NCBI RefSeq assembly: GCF_964204645.1
Contig: NC_134027.1
Location: forward strand, 5,072,485 to 5,136,484
Direction: 5' to 3'
Source of the DNA: Tubulanus polymorphus
Taxonomy: Eukaryota > Nemertea > Palaeonemertea > Tubulaniformes > Tubulanidae
DNA length: 64,000 nt
Below are positions 26,972 through 39,860 of this stretch, one piece after another; position 1 is the first letter of the stretch; each line of letters starts with the position of its first letter. Under the pieces are notes generated by a model. The model ran no database searches and had not been told where the DNA came from. It was given only the letters and a program-made list of their open reading frames with translations. The position numbers and the translations under genes are program-made.

Positions 26972-27806
26972 CTCTACAATGCAACATTCCAAAATAATGT
27001 TGACAAATCGTCATCTTTAACTTGCTCAATGCAATACTAAACCATAATTGTTACCATAATTTACGAAAACAACTGTAAAACGATCCACGATGTTTGGTTA
27101 GATAAGAATTGAAATGAATAAAGGTAAACAAACGTAAAAAGAAATTTAGCTCTGCTTGTTTTCTGGGTTTTAAAATCTCAGTTGTTTATCAGAAACAGAC
27201 GGTAATAATGTGTCCTAAGGTATATTCACCAACTAGCAGTTGGGTATCTTTGGCTTTGAATAGAATTTCGACCATGTCTTACATTCTGTGGTATCGTGGT
27301 TTCATCATTAAACGATGACATATTCGGAAATTCAATTTTCGAAAATAAATGAGGATTTGTATTGAAAAGAATTAATAAATACAAAATCTCTTGTGATTAG
27401 TAATTTGTAGCAAGATACTGACCCAAAGGAAATCATTTTCATGAATTATTGAAATATCTTCCCTGCTGGATGCTATGACAGTACTATATCTGAACAGGTT
27501 TATTAGGTCAGTAGCACAACCAACGTGCAATAACTGGCCTGACTGACTGTCGTAGGGAGGCAAAGAAGATTTTATTCGAACTAATGTTCCTATGGCACGA
27601 AATGCATTCCAACGGGCCGCATGATTATAAGTATATTTATAATACGTGTACAATCAAGCGCAGCATACATATGTCATATCTCGTATGCTATATCGTAGGT
27701 TGGTTTGCTACGCTATAAACTAGTACTTGCAAACTAGTCTTTGTCTATTGTACGTAGATCTAGGTGCCATTTTTGTTATATTTACGTGGACTCGACACTA
27801 AACAAA
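26972..27806. other. Spacer between CYP copies B and C
   Basis: These 835 bases contain the short 3' flank of copy B, with a possible poly(A) signal at 27117-27122, and the promoter of copy C. A TATA-like CTATAAAC is near 27713, about 95 bases before the ATG. The 3' flank of B does not resemble those of A and C. No other gene was seen. Confidence 0.55.
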
Positions 27807-30423
27807 ATGGATTTTCTAACGTTGGTGCTTGGTACAGTTATACTAGCAGTTTTCGTTTATATTTTGTTCAACCATCATAAACGATATCATCTACCCCCGG
27901 GCCCGAAAGGATATCCGTTCATTGGAAACTCAATTGGTAGGTTTTTTTGTGACGTAGCCTAACTTCTTACTTTTTTCCATCACTTTTCAGTCTCGATGGA
28001 AGGTCTAAACATGATTATTTCATTTTTGTTTTTAGAAATGTTCTCATGCGATTCGGCGAAGCCTCTGTACAAGTATCTGACAGAATTGTCTAAAACCTAT
28101 GGCAATATATTTACTTTCTCCGCGGGTAAGGCAAACGTCGTACTTGTTAGAGCGTTTTTGGAATATAAATGTTCGATTTGATATAGATTTTCATATGATG
28201 TTTATGTGTTGATTTAGGATTCGGTAAGCCAATTAAGATGATAATACTAAACAGTGCAGATGTTATAAACCAGGCATTAGTTAACCAGTCTGGTCATTTC
28301 GATGGTCGACCAAGTGTGTGGTCACGTGAGTGTGTGTTCCTTTCAGTACACGGTTTTAGTTCATCAAATTCTTTACAAGTGTTCTTTTTATTATTTCTTG
28401 TTTACAGTGTCTTGCTTTTCTAAAAACCAAGATATATTACTAAGTAACCCGTCCCCTGCGTGGAAGTTAAGTCGGAGACTCGCCACGAGTGGGTTCAGGT
28501 AGACTGCTGTTGCTTCATTATTATATTAACAAACACAATAATGCATATAGGCCCTATTGGTTAATAATGAAGTCCCACACTGAAAAAACGAATTCAAATG
28601 AGTCGTTTATCTAATCATTTCGTGTCGGCTACGTGCTAGTTGTTGAATAAGGTTTTCCATAAAATTTTAGAAATTTTTTGAGTGGCTCAAGATTGGATGG
28701 TAAGGTGCATTGTTCTTTCGAGAAAGGTATCGCGTTGCTAACGGAGAGTAATGGTAAACCGATTGATATGAAATCAGTCTTGGATCTGTTGGTCTACAAT
28801 GTTATTTGTGACATGCTGTTCGGTATCCAGTAAGATTCATTCTCCTTTTGAAAATCATGTATCTTCGCATTCGAGTTGATAATTTACACTTTCCTACCGA
28901 CGACGTTTCAATTACTCAGATTTGATCTTGATGACGAAGATTTCAAAAAAATACAAGAAACGATTAAAAAATCGGATCAGCAGGTCAGCGATGGTCTACT
29001 GGAAGACTGGTTGCCGTTTTGGCAATATTCACCTATCAAAACATCATTTACCAAAGATTTCATGAAAATCGTCGATTATTTCTTGGGATATATCACTCGA
29101 ATTGTCGAAGAACATCACAACAAGTACAATCCAGGTACACAAATCATTCTCTTCTGAATATTGATTTTCCCACGTGAGTTTCTTATTAAACCGAATCTGT
29201 TTAACACTTTCTTTATTTCAGACAATATTTCTGATCTAATCGACTATCTGATTCAAGCTAAAGAGAAAATTCGACAAGAAGATGCCAAACTGGCGGATCA
29301 ATTTACTCAAGAACGCATTGTTCATATTGTTTCTGATGCTTTCTTTGGTAAAAACACAACAAATCCTTTATATACTCACAAGCGTTCTATATGGCTTTTT
29401 CTTTATTTTTGCTTTAATTTCATATTCTCGAAGAATCCATTAAAATGATGATGTTTGCTGCTTTATCGTTTAGCTGGAGTCGACACAACGTCGCATACAC
29501 TTTATTGGACCATGTACTTCATGGCAAAATATCCACATATTCAAGAAAAAGTTCACATGGAAATTGACGAAGCGATTGGTAAGGCGCATCTACTGTGATG
29601 ATTATAAGTACACGCGTATCCGATGATTCGATTGGAAAATGCACAAATTTCAATGCAAAATAATTGTAATCCATATACCAAGAATCTACCATGTGTCAAG
29701 ATCTGTTATGACGTTCCATCTTGCAGGAAGTTTATTACCGAAGATATCAGACAAACAGAAAATGGTGTATTGTGAAGCAGTTATGTACGAGACGATTCGG
29801 TTTGCTCCGGTTGCACCACTTGGTTTATTCCACGCAACAACCACTGAAAACGCCAAAATTAGTAAGTCTAACCATGTAAATAACATTTCATTCCTAGAAT
29901 TCAGCGAAATCCTCGTGATATTGGGAAGGACAGGTTTCTCTGAAGAATGATTGAAGTGCAAGTACCAGTATAGATTACTGTGTTAACCCTTTGAATAGTT
30001 ATCAAACTGAAGCTTCCAATTCTTAGCGTTTTTCATGTGTAGGTTTAAAGCATCAACTTCATTATTTCAGATGAGTTTGATATACCCGCTGATGCACAGA
30101 TAATCACTAATATTTGGGCTTGTCATCACGATCCACGAGAATGGAAAAATCCTGAAGAATTTATACCCGAACGTTTCATACACGAAGATAAATCATTAAT
30201 CGCCAAACCTAAAAGCTGGTTGCCCTTTTCGGCAGGACGTCGAGCATGCATTGGTGAAAACGTGGCGAAACAGGAGATTTTCATTTTCTTCACGAGCATT
30301 CTCCAAAAGTTTAACATCCGATTTGAGGATGATAGCGTTAGTTCTCAACCGATACAGTTCGAAAATAATGCTTTTCTTTGTACACCACAACCGTACAAAG
30401 TAATCGTTACTCCACGTGGATAA
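27807..30423 (+). CDS. Cytochrome P450, CYP2 clan (CYP1/CYP17-like), copy C
   Basis: Ten exons in the same phases as copy A: 27807-27936, 28036-28125, 28218-28325, 28408-28498, 28671-28829, 28920-29134, 29222-29347, 29474-29578, 29727-29861, 30071-30423. They encode 503 aa; exon 4 is one codon shorter than in A. It has the N-terminal anchor, the hinge HLPPGPKGYPFIGN, a canonical I-helix AGVDTTS, K-helix ETIR and haem loop FSAGRRACIG, so it should be catalytically competent. Exons 1-6 differ clearly from A and B, whereas much of exons 9-10 is nearly identical. The likely role is an ER monooxygenase of a lipophilic substrate. Substrate and subfamily cannot be assigned from sequence. Confidence 0.93.
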
Positions 30424-31548
30424 GTACAGCTGACTTTAATGTGATTTACCTGATCGAATCTAACAACACCAAGAGTAGCATGAAGCGTTGCAAATGTAAT
30501 GGCTTCGATCCGGATATGGTCCAAAAATTTCAAGACTAGTTGGTTCGAACTTGGTAAAGAAATCCTTCTCACTTACAAAAATAATGGAATGTTAGGTCAA
30601 TTTATCATATATACGGCCAAAGAATAGATTTTCTTTTTGAGGGGGGGGGGCGGCTTTTACTTTCATACCAGCATTGATGGGAAATTTGTCAATCATAATT
30701 CGTCGTCTTAAGATCCACTTGTTTCGAATTCGTCCTTAAGAATTCGGTCAATTCATTGAAAGATATATTCCATACTGACGGTGCAAATTTCATTTTCCAA
30801 TAGATGTAGATAAAGTATTTGACTGCAGTAGGTAGGCACAGTTCACTATGTATCTGTATATAAATGACCGATGTTTCAGAGAATGTGATTTATTGACAGA
30901 TCGATGTATATTGCGACAAAATATATTCCAAAAATAAACCCTGTAATTATTTCAATAATGAAAAAAGCAGCAAAATGGAGTACATCTGTATTCAGTTTAT
31001 AAAGTGGAAGTTTTACAACTGAATATCTGTGTGTTTTATATGATGATTGCGTAGCTGAGTTTAAATCATGGAACTGTGGGGTTTTTGTGTTTTGTTTCAT
31101 TAATATTTCAGTGATCGTATCTATGACTGAAATTTAATTAGAAAACTCTAAAACTCTCTATTTATCGATGACAATCGAGTTCGCTATTCTCCATTCATCC
31201 GCATCCTCTTAAACAACTCTCGTATTTGTAATTGTCCGAATACATACGAATACATTTTTCATTGCGAAATATAAACGATTGTTATCGTAAGTCGGGGAGT
31301 GATCCGATGAATGACGCGTTTTATGTTTATTTTTTTGCCGTTGGGTAGCATTATTGGAAAACATTCTTTCGCACAGTTTGTCGTTCAGAACTACTTCCTG
31401 AGAAAATCCACTCGAACCAGAATCATTTATTTCGTTCGTAATGAGCTAATTTTCATCGCGCATTATTAAAACTTATTCGACGCTATCAACTGCGATCGGA
31501 ACTCTGAGGCGGTGTTCCAGAATATTCACACCAGAAGTCGGTTTAAGA
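30424..31548. other. 3' flank of CYP copy C and upstream region of the PAN-like gene
   Basis: About 30424-31080 is paralogous to the sequence downstream of CYP copy A, marking the extent of the duplicated unit. A G-run lies at about 30641-30652. The remainder is unique AT-rich sequence leading to the next gene. No other gene was recognised. Confidence 0.6.
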
Positions 31549-32655
31549 ATGGTCTCCTCGTACGGATTTAGATGGTTTATCCCATTAATCTGGCTTTTTG
31601 TTCTGAACGTGACTGAAGGTAAGTGAATGTATCAAGTGCTATATTCTGTGGTTTGTAAGCATTCTATTGCAAAAAAACGAGGTTTTATTATGGAATCTCA
31701 GCGTAATGCATATTAGCCTAAAGCGAGTTTACTTTCGCTTCAGAAAGCTCTTTCCAGGTTACGATAGGCGTAAACGATCAATGGAACTGGGTGGAATTCG
31801 AGCTCCCAAAAGTAGAATTTTTCGGTACGAGAGGTTTACTGACGCCTTGTGCCGTTGACTTGTTAGTAACCGACAAGTACGTAACGAATTCAATCATCTC
31901 GATAGATTGTAGAAAAGAAATGATCAAATTCATAGACGATGAACTTCGAAATTAAGTAACTTTGAAATCGCGACTAAATTAATTTCAGGGATAAGGTTTA
32001 TTCGAATATCAGAAAGGATTGTGATATCGGACGATTGAAAAGGGCTTTGGTCAAATTTGAATCAACAGGAAGTACCGGCTCTGTCGGTGCGGTTACGCAG
32101 GTATACTGAAGAAAAGGTTCCGTAAATTGTAATGGTGAGCTCAAGAAAATTAGACATTTTCTATTTATCTATTTATATAAGCTTGCAATATCGGATGGAA
32201 CTGCAACATTTAAAATCGCTTGTCGGCCGCCAAATTACTGCCCCGTTACCTTACCAAACACCGCATGGCACGTAGGTGCAACATCCATCAATTCGCCTGG
32301 TGAGTATATTCCAGTCAGAAAATTGGAAAGTTCATTAATGTTGGAATTTATTGACTGAGTTTAGCTCCGTTTACTGAATTCGTCTCCTTTTTGTTTTTTA
32401 GATCTTACGAATCAAAAATTCAAGTATTCAAAGGTCACAGGGCAGCGGGGTACCGCGGAGACATTGATTAGGTATCCTCTGGCAGCAGGTTGCACTAAAA
32501 TGCGATGCGGTATCTACTGTCAGGAAATGCGCGAATGCGAAGGTTTTCGAATCTTTAATAGTTCTTGTGAGCTCCTCAAAATAACAGCTAACTTAAACGG
32601 CGAAAATCTCGTACCATATTTCAGCTTGACAAAGTATGAGCGGAACTTCCTCTAA
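31549..32655 (+). CDS. Secreted PAN/apple-like cysteine protein
   Basis: Five exons, 31549-31618, 31744-31876, 31989-32100, 32182-32299 and 32402-32655, join in frame to 228 aa. Residues 1 to about 22 form a signal peptide with a hydrophobic core, so the protein should be secreted. The C-terminal 75 residues carry a PAN/apple-like cysteine pattern (C-x3-C-x3-C-x5-C-x9-C, with a CEGFRIF element). The middle region has few cysteines and no recognised domain. PAN modules bind proteins or carbohydrates; no specific function can be given. For exon 2, the acceptor at 31742-31743 was chosen because it leaves a long open, conserved-looking frame, unlike the AG a few bases further on. It lies tail-to-tail with CA8, 309 bases away. 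Confidence 0.75.
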
Positions 32656-32964
32656 AGATTTAATCGTTATATTACTTGTTGAACTATGAAGTAACTTCGT
32701 GTACTTGGCACAGATTCAGAATCGTGTGAATATATCAGACAGTCGTTTTGTCGATTGAGCGCTTACTGATGTTAACCGCACCAGGGAAGCATCATTCAAA
32801 ATAAGATTCAATGGAAATTCCTTGTTAAACTTTGAATTTGTTTTCTACAAAAATCTATTCATAATCACATAAATGCAAAAATCATACAAACGGCAGAAGC
32901 ATGGGTCGGTTTTGGTGGCGCATTAAAGCAGTTGGTCCCACTACACATCTAGTTTCATCTATGT

Positions 32965-34707
32965 TTACTGAAACGACGCGCGTACGATTCGATCGTTCAA
33001 CGGTTGTGTTGGGCGGAAATTGTCGACCAAGGCTCCATCCTCGCCCACTGCCGGAGTTTCACCTTTGTGAAATGTTCTTAATCGGCGAAATTCCTCCATC
33101 TGAAAATGTGCATATGAAATAGTTACATTATCAGAATGTATACATATATACTTTGGTTCTATAACTGACTTGTCTTGACTTTTTACGATGCCAAAATCTT
33201 ACTAAAAGAGCTTACCTGAGTATGAGATAGCATAAGTGGATATCTAAGCATTATCCATGTGACGTTTTCACTGCATGGAGGGATTGTCAATGAGCCGGTA
33301 TATGTCCAGAAGTCTCGCAACATCGGATCTGAAAAATATGAAAATAACATTTCCGTGAAATAACATTTTCATTTCAGTTTCTTATCTTCATCTATCATTT
33401 CATTCGATTGATATATCGACTTACCCGGTAACAGACAATTTGGATTGAAGGCTGTGCTGATTGTTTTCTGTCGCCCCTAAAACGTACGATCGTGCATCTT
33501 TAAGGATTTTTTTTTCAAAAAGTATGAACAAAATAAAACCCTATATATAGTGTTAGGAATTGCTTGGATCAAATGAAGTCAAGATTTTGATATGAATGTA
33601 AGTATTACAGGCTAGTGTATGAATATTTCAGTGGATAAGTAGTGAATGCTATGAAGGATGCCAGGTGAAATTGATTTATCGGTTGACTAGCAGCTGTCGT
33701 CAGAATGAGCTACAATATATGTTTGTCTTCATCAGTTTATCGCTCGCGGAGCAAAATCCTTGTCGTTATTGGCTACTAGTTTGTTTTCTCTTTTTACCTT
33801 ATGTTGAATATCTTCTAGGTTTTCTGTAATGACCTTTAAGCCTTCGTGTTCACGACCCACCTTAATTGTATCAAAATATGTCATATATTTGTGATGCAGA
33901 TGTACTAACTTCAATAAACGTGTTTTAAACGTATTGAAACATAACGTGTGTTTGATTTACCTGAATAAATATGGCAACTATGGTGACCCCATCTGGTTTC
34001 CCAAGGGCATCTTCAAGGGAGTGATACAATGTTGTGTTGTAATGAATGAGATGCAACTAAAATCATACAGAATTTCATATCAATGACCGTCTTCAAAAGT
34101 CTAAGTTAATGGATTTTTCAGCAATAAGGATATTTGATTGACATCACCTCCATAGGAAACGCTTTACAATTCACGGTATGTTCCGATCCTCTGTTATTTT
34201 CACGGCCCCAATGAAACCGAAATTCAGCCAATTCATATTCGTGATTCGGTGACAAAGGTCCACCAGACAATACTGCAAAATACATCAATCTGAATGTTGG
34301 AAATCATTTCTTTTTACATTACTTATCCATTCAATCACATTGCACTCACTAGACTTGGGAACGAGATCGGCTCTGTAACCGGAGTCGCCTGAAATAGAAA
34401 ACACAATTTTGATTACATGTTTACTGTATGCGGCGGATTCATATTCTGCCACAAGACCACGCCTTATCTTTCAATTTCTTCTGGATTATTAATAGATGCC
34501 TTTCAAACTCACCTGGCTTGTAACGCAAGTATACGACCAATGTATGGCCGTTATTACACATATCCGTTTCTCTACACAGGACGTAGGTAAAGACGAGGGG
34601 ACTCTCGGTAAGATTCGGGTCATATTCAGCAGTTCGAGAATTCAAATTTATTGGTGATTGATAATCACCATTCGCTTCAGGAAATGTTATTCCCCATTCC
34701 ATTGCAC
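32965..34707 (-). CDS. CA8: Carbonic-anhydrase-related protein 8 (CARP VIII), 5' end uncertain
   Basis: Eight minus-strand coding exons, in order: 34707-34513, 34388-34350, 34272-34148, 34056-33961, 33860-33798, 33476-33425, 33328-33216, 33099-32965. They join in frame to about 271 aa and match vertebrate CA8 throughout, including [22 protein letters not shown] and the C-terminal [10 protein letters not shown]. The first zinc-ligand histidine of active alpha-CAs is arginine here (RFHWG instead of HFHWG), as in other CA8 proteins, so it should lack CO2 hydration activity. In vertebrates CA8 binds the IP3 receptor in the cytosol. The acidic N-terminal exon of vertebrates was not found. Translation could start at the ATG at 34703-34701 (MEWG), fed by a 5' UTR exon upstream. 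Confidence 0.93.
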
Positions 34708-34833
34708 CTGAATTAAAAAATGTAGATTCCAAGGATTTGATCTTCCCTAATTTGTGATTACACAGAGTTTTTAGTAGTCGAATAAAACACTCTAATCAGT
34801 GTAAACAGTAGATGAATTAAGAAGTATCATAAA

Positions 34834-34965
34834 AGAATTCTATATGATGGATTCTATTAAACCACAACGTTTCGCATCAGGTGGAACCATCAGGTGGAAC
34901 GATGATGGCCCTTAGTCACAAAACGTTGTGGTTTCGTTTTAATGAATTTAATCATATAAAATTCT
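34834..34965. repeat. Inverted-repeat (MITE-like) element
   Basis: AAACCACAACGTTT at about 34858-34872 pairs exactly with AAACGTTGTGGTTT at about 34921-34934. An imperfect outer arm extends the pairing to GAATTCTATATGAT (34835) and ATCATATAAAATTC (34951). The loop contains a direct repeat of CATCAGGTGGAAC. This is consistent with a short non-autonomous element; no target duplication was assigned. Confidence 0.6.
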
Positions 34966-36722
34966 ATTGTGGGACTTCTTCATTCACATACAGAGTTACA
35001 ATATGCTCAAGAAGCTGTTGGGTGTTTTACCAGCCTTGGGAACTGCGTTTGTCAACTTTAGGTTAATGATATTGAGTACGGTAATTTGAAGTAGTTTACA
35101 CACAGTCTATAAAACATTTCGCGTTCCTGGATTCATCGACAACACGTCTCTTATCTTTATCAACACTGAGAATCATGTGAAACGTTCAGAAATGTAATAC
35201 GCGATGTTGCATAAGAACCGATTGGTATTCTAGCCTTAATTTTCAGAGGCTAGATCCGCCGATTCCTTATCAATTTTGTGTAATCTGTCGCCAGGCCTTC
35301 GCAGAGCCAATAAACCGTATATCATAGGTCGTGCCATTGCCATTATTTGCTGCGGTTAGTATAACGCCACGGTAGTTTAGATACGACTCATTTGTGTGAT
35401 TGACTCACGGAAATTGTAAACGTATAATTGTCTTCGTCGCCTTATTTGTTGCTTCCGTTACTGGCTCGGTGACAACACGGGTGAAAACGCTTTTTTTATG
35501 TACAGTAGTATTGTAGCATATTTTCGATTCCCCTGTAACGAACGACTACTTGATTAAGATATTGCAATGTCTACTCGAAATGCGCCAACTGCGACTCCCT
35601 CAACAGACATCGAATCATCCTTCGTTAATAAAATAATGAGACAGATCAAATATATCCACAGCTGACGCATTGGACCCAGATGTAAAAAGCCATTTGATTA
35701 GATCAATGACTGAACGATTTGAAAAATAGAGAACGACGTGTATATTGTTTTTGAATGTCCGAGAACAGACTGCATAGGCAACTAACTCTTAAATCATGAT
35801 ATATTGTGATAAATTGATACTCGACGTTTATCGATACTATATCGTCTGATAAGAATTCTAAGAATGTCCCCCAACATATCAAATGATATCCAAACTAATG
35901 CATCAAACTATATTGACCTTGTGCTTCTGGGATTAGCAATCAAAACGCGCTGGTTTAAGGCCATAGAGGTAACTGATCATACTTATCATAAAATCATTTG
36001 ACTGTACCTTTGAATCCATCCCCAAAATTAAAGAACCGTTTTACACGAAACCCGTAGAACTAAATAGGTCAAAGATTGTTTAATTCGTTAATGTCGAAAT
36101 CGTGAGATAATGATTAATGATAGACTCGGTGTGATGTGTTTATATTTTAACGTGTATAATTCACATCGTTGTTCAGTAGCAGGGTTGAAAATGACTAACA
36201 ATGGAATTTGAGATAGATGATGACTTTTCGTATCAAACCATTCAAACGATGCATAAAAAAGTTTGGCGAATTTTCAAAATAAGGCCCTGACATGTATGTT
36301 TCAACATTCACTGTTCTAGTCATTATTAGCACTTCAGATTTTTACGTGTGTAAAGGTGAAGTACTTTTTGAGATCGGTGTCGTGCCGTACATGAAAGATA
36401 GTAGCAATACTATTGTTATACCACGCACATTTAGATAATGTGAAATTGTTTAGCACGTAAACGGTATAACTATGTTTTTGAATAGCGAAGCTTTTTATTT
36501 TACCGGTATTTGTTTTTCAGACAAGCGTTTTAACGAGCTACACGCGGCTGATACAATACGTTTGCAATTACGAGTGCAATTAGGGTTCGATTATATTCCC
36601 GAGGAATACGTACAAATTTTGTAATATTTTTCGGATGGATCGATCAGTTTTCAAATGAATGTACACTTTTTATATAATTTTCATATTACCGTCAACGTCG
36701 TGATAATTCCATTGTTCATTGA

Positions 36723-37046
36723 TATCGTCGTCCCATAAGCGAAATTCACAAACGTCGAAAGATGCGTCACATTCGACAGCCCGATACCGGCTTCGTTTTA
36801 CCCCAGCGTCCATGGCTGGGCCCACTGGGAAAAAAGATACGTTTCGACACTAAATCCCGAGATCGCAGCAACGCCTATAGACTCGAGGCGTGTTCTTTTA
36901 ACGGCCACGTACTGGTGTTAATACCGCGACATTCGCGGCTCGTCGAATGCAACACCTCCGGTAGTTGTATGTCAAACGCAACCATATGGCTCGACAACCT
37001 CGAGATGGATTGTCACGACGCAACATTCAACCCCTCTGTAACCTGA
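36723..37046 (+). CDS. Hypothetical open frame, possible single exon
   Basis: The frame is open from 36723 to a stop at 37044-37046. The first ATG is at 36762, giving 94 aa. Base composition is richer in GC than the flanks. The C-terminal half contains several cysteines (CSFNGHVL..., CNTSGSC...). There is no signal peptide, known domain or homology that I recognise. It could be an exon of an unrecognised gene, a transposon remnant or chance. Confidence 0.25.
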   Translation, partial: YRRPISEIHKRRKMRHIRQPDTGFVLPQRPWLGPLGKKIRFDTKSRDRSNAYRLEACSFNGHVLVLIPRHSRLVECNTSGSCMSNATIWLDNLEMDCHDATFNPSVT

Positions 37047-37101
37047 AGTCACTTAAATTCACGGGATCGAATAATATCTTCTTCAAATTATAGATGATGC
37101 A

Positions 37102-37374
<273 letters not shown>

Positions 37375-37499
37375 AAAGGAGTGCTGAATGCTATTGGCGA
37401 TGGCCAAAGTTCGTACATCCACGATGTAGGCACATGCGGATAAACGACTGGTGAACATTTTCTCAAATAATTCATATTTCGTTGTGAAATTCTAATTTA

Positions 37500-38300
37500 C
37501 ATAGACATCAGGTGGGGATCCAGGGGGTGCTTTTGGAAGATTTCTGTCGTATCATTTGTTTCCAGTTTTTCAACGCTGCATTTCAAAGTGCTACTATACG
37601 AGATGATCAAGCGCAGTACCTAAAGACGCTCAAAATGCACGAAAATCAGCAGGGGCGTCACTTGGATCTTTTTTAGAGGGGTAGTTATTAATAAAGGCGG
37701 AATTATGCCATACTTCGCGCCGTATCTGCCTTGCACCGAAGGCAAACGAGCATTTCTGAATTCTTGAAATTGCTTCTTAGGTTCTTTATTAAATTCGAAG
37801 CTTGAGAGGGCCGTTTTCTGGATCTGATGATGCAAAATGCTTATGAAATTTCCGGAATATGAAAAAACAAAATTCGGAACTAAACAAATGCGGGTTTAAA
37901 GATGGAGGTCATCCGCATCCCGACAACCCTCTGGACGCCCATGATAAGGATAATTTCTCAAAATTCTCTGGGAATGACCAGTAGAGCAAAGGCACTTTTT
38001 AAAAATCCTGGATCCACCGCTGCAGATATATATACTTACATTTATAAAGGGATCCAGATCCTGATATGATGTCCTTGATGTGGTAAGTTCGTATGGTAGA
38101 ATTCATTCCGCTGGCGATACTTTTTCGTCTAGTCAGATCATTCAGACCCCTCTTCTGCGGAGCTGGGTTTGCGGCTGCAGAAACAAGAACGCACATGGTT
38201 GGGATTTTCAATGATTTGGCTATAAACGGATAGCTATCGTGAACTTCGGCACCAGATTCTCGGCGTTCGTGAACATCTCGTGACCAAAACATGACGGACG
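37500..38300. mobile_element. Transposon debris, hAT-like termini
   Basis: CAGGTGGGGATCCAGG at 37509-37524 and the inverted CCTGGATCCACCGCTG at about 38007-38022 resemble the CAGGGGYGGATCCAGG-type ends of non-autonomous hAT-like repeats in invertebrate genomes. A second start-like CAGGGGCGTCACTTGGAT lies near 37650. A minus-strand open frame (37999-38292) overlaps the right end and has no recognised domain. No matching 8-bp target duplication was seen, so boundaries are approximate and this may be nested fragments. Confidence 0.4.
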
Positions 38301-38538
38301 ACTCCGACTACGATATCAAATAGTAGCTAAATACGCCTGTTCGTTTGGACATGTGGTCTTCCAACGTTTGACCAAATTTCACGCATAGATGATTTTCGAT
38401 TGTGTCAATAGTATTAAGCAACACCAAAACACGCCATACTGAAATGCATTTTATCATAGCACCTTCAAAGCCCACGTAAATATTGTTGTTTAAGTGTAGT
38501 GTATTCTCCTTAATTATGATCGAATAGCCGTGTGAGTG

Positions 38539-38679
<141 letters not shown>

Positions 38680-39710
38680 CGATGATGGATGATCATCTCC
38701 TATAAAAACCTTTCTACTATCTAATTCAATTTCGAATTATGTTATTTCGATCAATTCAGCCTGGCTCGCCGTATGATTCGTTCCTATCAAAAACACGATA
38801 CCAAACGGTCACTTATTGCAAGTGAAATCAACATTAAACCACGTTTACGTACCTGCCATTATGCACAAACGACGAGTTCCCAGGAATTGAAAATCTTTCT
38901 TATTTACTTTTTGACGTATGTATTTGTTTCAAAGGTAACTACTGCTCTCTTATTGAAAAGTTCCATAAGTCGGTGAACGGCAGAAGGAATATAACGACGA
39001 CAAGTCACGTTTCAAACAGAAATATTGTACGATTTGAGTAAATTGCGCTGTCTGAGCTAGCTGGTCAGAATCTCGAGTCAGTTTCTATTTCCGTTCACCA
39101 CATTAGACCCGGTTATTAATTAATGTTTTATGTCAATCCGTATAAACGCATCCCTATCGCCGACTACATCATTTCAGTGAATGTGGATGCAGACTTTTTG
39201 CCGCACCTGAAATCGACAACGGTGTGACGGGTAGAAGCTGGGGATTATTGAACGTTTCAGTCGGCTGATTGTGATGTATTGGCTGGCATTATAACGTCGA
39301 TTTACTGTTATTAGTGCCTGAAGATGGCTTTTGTTTTTCTACTGCAACAGACCTCAACATGAATATGAATCTATTCGCGATAATACTTTTCCCTTAGCGA
39401 TTAGGCTTACAACATACGTTCATATTTTGATATCATCATAACTGATATGACTGGTTATATGAGATGATAACCATTAAGTCCGTCCTATTTGACATGTTGA
39501 AAATTTTTCTAATAGAAAACAAATCATCATTCGGTTTCAGTCTGCAGAGCAAGTCGAGCACTATAATGCGACGAGGCGAATTTTCTATGATTAATCGACA
39601 TTTAAGACGGCCACGGATAGATAAGTGCCACACCCTTAATACCGATCAGACAACATTCAATAAATAATGGGGAAAAATAACGTTTAACGACAACTGCGCG
39701 TTAGCCTTAC

Positions 39711-39860
39711 CTCGTCGGTGGAAATGACGACGATACGGCTGTCGGGACCGTCTGCGTATTTCGGGATGATGATGATGGTTACACGGAGAGAAAAGAGAGA
39801 TATTTCCGGATCAATATGATATTTATCGCGTTGTTGATTGAAACCGATATATTACACTCG
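39711..39860 (-). promoter_or_regulatory. Candidate CA8 5' UTR exon and promoter
   Basis: On the minus strand a CpG-rich patch ends in a strong donor, ACGAG|GTAAGG, at 39711. A TATA-like ATTATATACC lies about 30-50 bases upstream of the region start, near 39886-39895. The patch contains no ATG, so it could be an untranslated first exon for CA8, whose first recognised coding exon lacks an upstream partner. This is inference from signals only; the upper bound is a guess. Confidence 0.25.

Noticed and set aside
37999-38292. 97-codon minus-strand frame
   Set aside because: It overlaps the right end of transposon debris and shows no conserved domain; treated as part of the repeat.
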